Source: Liolophura sinensis (taxonomy: Eukaryota > Mollusca > Polyplacophora > Chitonida > Chitonidae). From it: a DNA stretch of 60,000 nucleotides. A program made the position numbers and the translations under genes. The stretch spans positions 11,777,386-11,837,385 of the forward strand of contig NC_088306.1 of the NCBI RefSeq assembly GCF_032854445.1. Direction: 5' to 3'. The notes beneath the pieces were generated by a model that was given only the letters and a program-made list of their open reading frames with translations, had not been told where the DNA came from and searched no databases. Positions 58,496-60,000 of the stretch are shown here, one piece after another (position 1 is the first letter of the stretch; every line of letters starts with the position of its first letter).

Positions 58496-59269
58496 CCCCT
58501 TGCAAATGAAGAATTGTTTTTTTTCCTTCATGCATTTAGTATGTAGGTGTGTTTGCTACATGGTGTGATACAAACTACAAGTTCTCCACAACATTATAGA
58601 CAAAATCTAATTTGTCCGTTGTCTTGTTTCAGTAAAATTCGTATTGTAAATCTGTGTTGTTGTTGTTACATGGCATATCAGCGTCAAAGTGTCAGTTTGG
58701 GCTTCTAAATTACTGAGTGGCAGACAGTTTTTCGCCGGAAAATGACACCACAAGAAAAACCTTCTACAGAAGAAAACGAAGATATTTGTTCACTTGAGCT
58801 AGTTTCAGCAGTTGTGCTGAACCATTACGAATCACCATGGACTCACTCGTAAATCACTACTTAAAAAGAAAATTGCCACGTGGCAATAAAACAAACACAC
58901 ATCAGATAGTTCACTTCAGTTTCATCTATGGTGTGACTCTTTCAAAAATTCTTTTTAATTTTTCTAACAAAGAACTAGATTTTCCGTCGTCAACTTTCCA
59001 CAGCCAGTGGGAAGTTAGTGCAAAGCTTAGCCACGTGTGTGTAATCCGTCACATTGGACGGATCACTGACTCTTCAGGTGACTGGCTGTCTACAGACTCT
59101 CTACAGACCCTTTACAAACTGTCTGAAAGACCACTAGGATAGCGGTAATCTCCTGCCTGGTTTTGACTTTTAGCCTGAGCTGTACTGTGTCATTTCACAC
59201 TGTGTCATTTTCCACTTTGTCACAAGATAGTTCTAAGTGGGGAAGCTTGACTTACTTACCATCAGGTAC

Positions 59270-59760
59270 ATGTATATATAGTCACCGTTCATCAAAACTC
59301 ATGGACAGGATACATGTATCTGCCTCATGAATTGAAACTTGGTACATGGCCTCACCATAGTAGGTTTTAGATAAAGTTTTAAGTTCAAACCCCTACGTCC
59401 AAACTGGAACCAAATTATGGCCGTTTTTGTACAAATTTAAGCTTCCAACAGTTTCCAGATTTTTTTCAAAATGGTTATTCGTAATGAATTGAAACTATAA
59501 ATATGGCTTGACTGTAATAAGTTAAAGCTTATTAAGCTATAGCTTGGACTTAAGCTAACAGTTCTCCAAACTTTTTTTTTTCGAAATGGCTCTTTATAAT
59601 GATTTGGCACATGGCTTCATAGCATGTTTTTACCCCTATGAACAATTTTAAGCAAAATGATGGCTGGTTTGGTCCTGTTATCAATGCGGTTCATAGTGTT
59701 GAAATGGAACTTGATATATAGCTTCACCATGACAAGTTACAAATTAACATAGAGGGTTGC
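59270..59760 (+). repeat. Diverged repeat segments (gaattgaaac...ggcttcacc type)
   Basis: A motif like gaattgaaacttggtacatg + gcctcacc recurs at ~59329, ~59494, ~59600 and ~59703, and also near 41336. It is an old interspersed or tandem repeat of unknown class. Confidence 0.45.
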
Positions 59761-59981
59761 ACTGTTGTTCGATTCCAATAAAGTTAATGGCTATGTTTGT
59801 TCTGTAGTTGACTTAGCCATAGTTGTTATCCTGATGTCTCAGAGCAGTAAGGGACATGTACTGTTTTGGAATTCTTTCAGAATGCTTATTTCTTTTTAAC
59901 TTGTGTGACTAGCTAGTGAATCCCCAAAAGCTAACAATAAAACTCCTGTGAAGCCAGGCGTATAAGTATGAATGAATATGG

Positions 59982-60000
59982 TGTTTGTTTCCTGCTGTAG
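59982..60000 (+). promoter_or_regulatory. Candidate 3' splice site at the window edge (next RB1 exon)
   Basis: tgtttgtttcctgctgtag has a polypyrimidine tract and ends in AG on the last base. With exon 26 ending in phase 2 upstream, the final RB1 exon probably begins at the next base. Confidence 0.55.

Larger units (their letters stand above)
54494..60000 (+). other. RB1 intron 26 (at least 5.5 kb, runs to window end)
   Basis: Starts with GTTAGT after exon 26. It contains the satellite array, two SINE I copies, a BED-like zinc-finger fragment and diverged repeats. It ends at position 60000 with a pyrimidine-rich tract and TAG (tgtttgtttcctgctgtag), a good acceptor. Confidence 0.7.

Noticed and set aside
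58741-59142. Overlapping frames starting MTPQEKPSTEENED and MDSLVNHYLK
   Set aside because: Inside RB1 intron 26, not recognised, and with no splice support. Could be an unknown small gene but nothing positive argues for it.

Overview
This is animal nuclear DNA. Its genes are split by GT-AG introns, the background is AT-rich and non-coding, tRNA-derived SINEs are dense, a Tc1-type DNA transposon is present, and a 200-N scaffold gap sits at 25744-25943. SINEs ending in AATAAAT or CACT repeats, together with the gene content, suggest a marine lophotrochozoan, most likely a mollusc. The species cannot be fixed from the sequence alone.

Layout. (1) 1-4.2 kb has no recognisable gene; it holds SINE debris, a TTACAGT-rich patch and a (TA)n tract. 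(2) About 4.48-22.76 kb is a large tandem duplication: copy A is ~9.36 kb (to ~13.84 kb) and copy B ~8.9 kb. A SINE lies at the left edge, the junction and the right edge, and the junction SINE is a hybrid of the outer two. Each copy carries a minus-strand gene of the SAMD3-like family with a large in-frame 39-bp minisatellite (31 units in copy A). Each also carries a plus-strand gene for a small secreted protein with an ADP-ribosyltransferase-like domain. Copy A keeps long open frames; copy B is broken by many 1-base indels, and some of these may be assembly error. (3) 23.27-24.83 kb is a dead Tc1-like element with terminal repeats. (4) 24.8-32.5 kb is gene-poor and contains the assembly gap, SINEs and a CRE-bearing minisatellite. 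(5) 32.7 kb to the right edge is a retinoblastoma (RB1) orthologue on the plus strand. I resolve 26 coding exons giving 869 complete codons, all joined in consistent phase. At least one further exon lies outside; the window ends exactly on a good 3' splice site.

The main gene is the pocket protein RB1. It has the N-terminal cyclin-like region, pocket A, a Ser/Pro-rich spacer, pocket B with the LxCxE-cleft residues, and a C-terminal E2F-DP/CDK-site region. An E2F-like site and a CCAAT box lie just upstream of its start codon. The most striking feature is in the intron after exon 14. The 3' part of that exon, with its 5' splice site, is repeated in 12 further tandem units of ~121 bp, giving 13 near-identical donor sites in a row. 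Other introns hold SINEs, a 29-bp-arm foldback element, a ~168-bp satellite array with an internal hairpin, and a BED-like zinc-finger fragment from a transposon.

No operon-like cooperation is visible. The genes appear to be independent neighbours.
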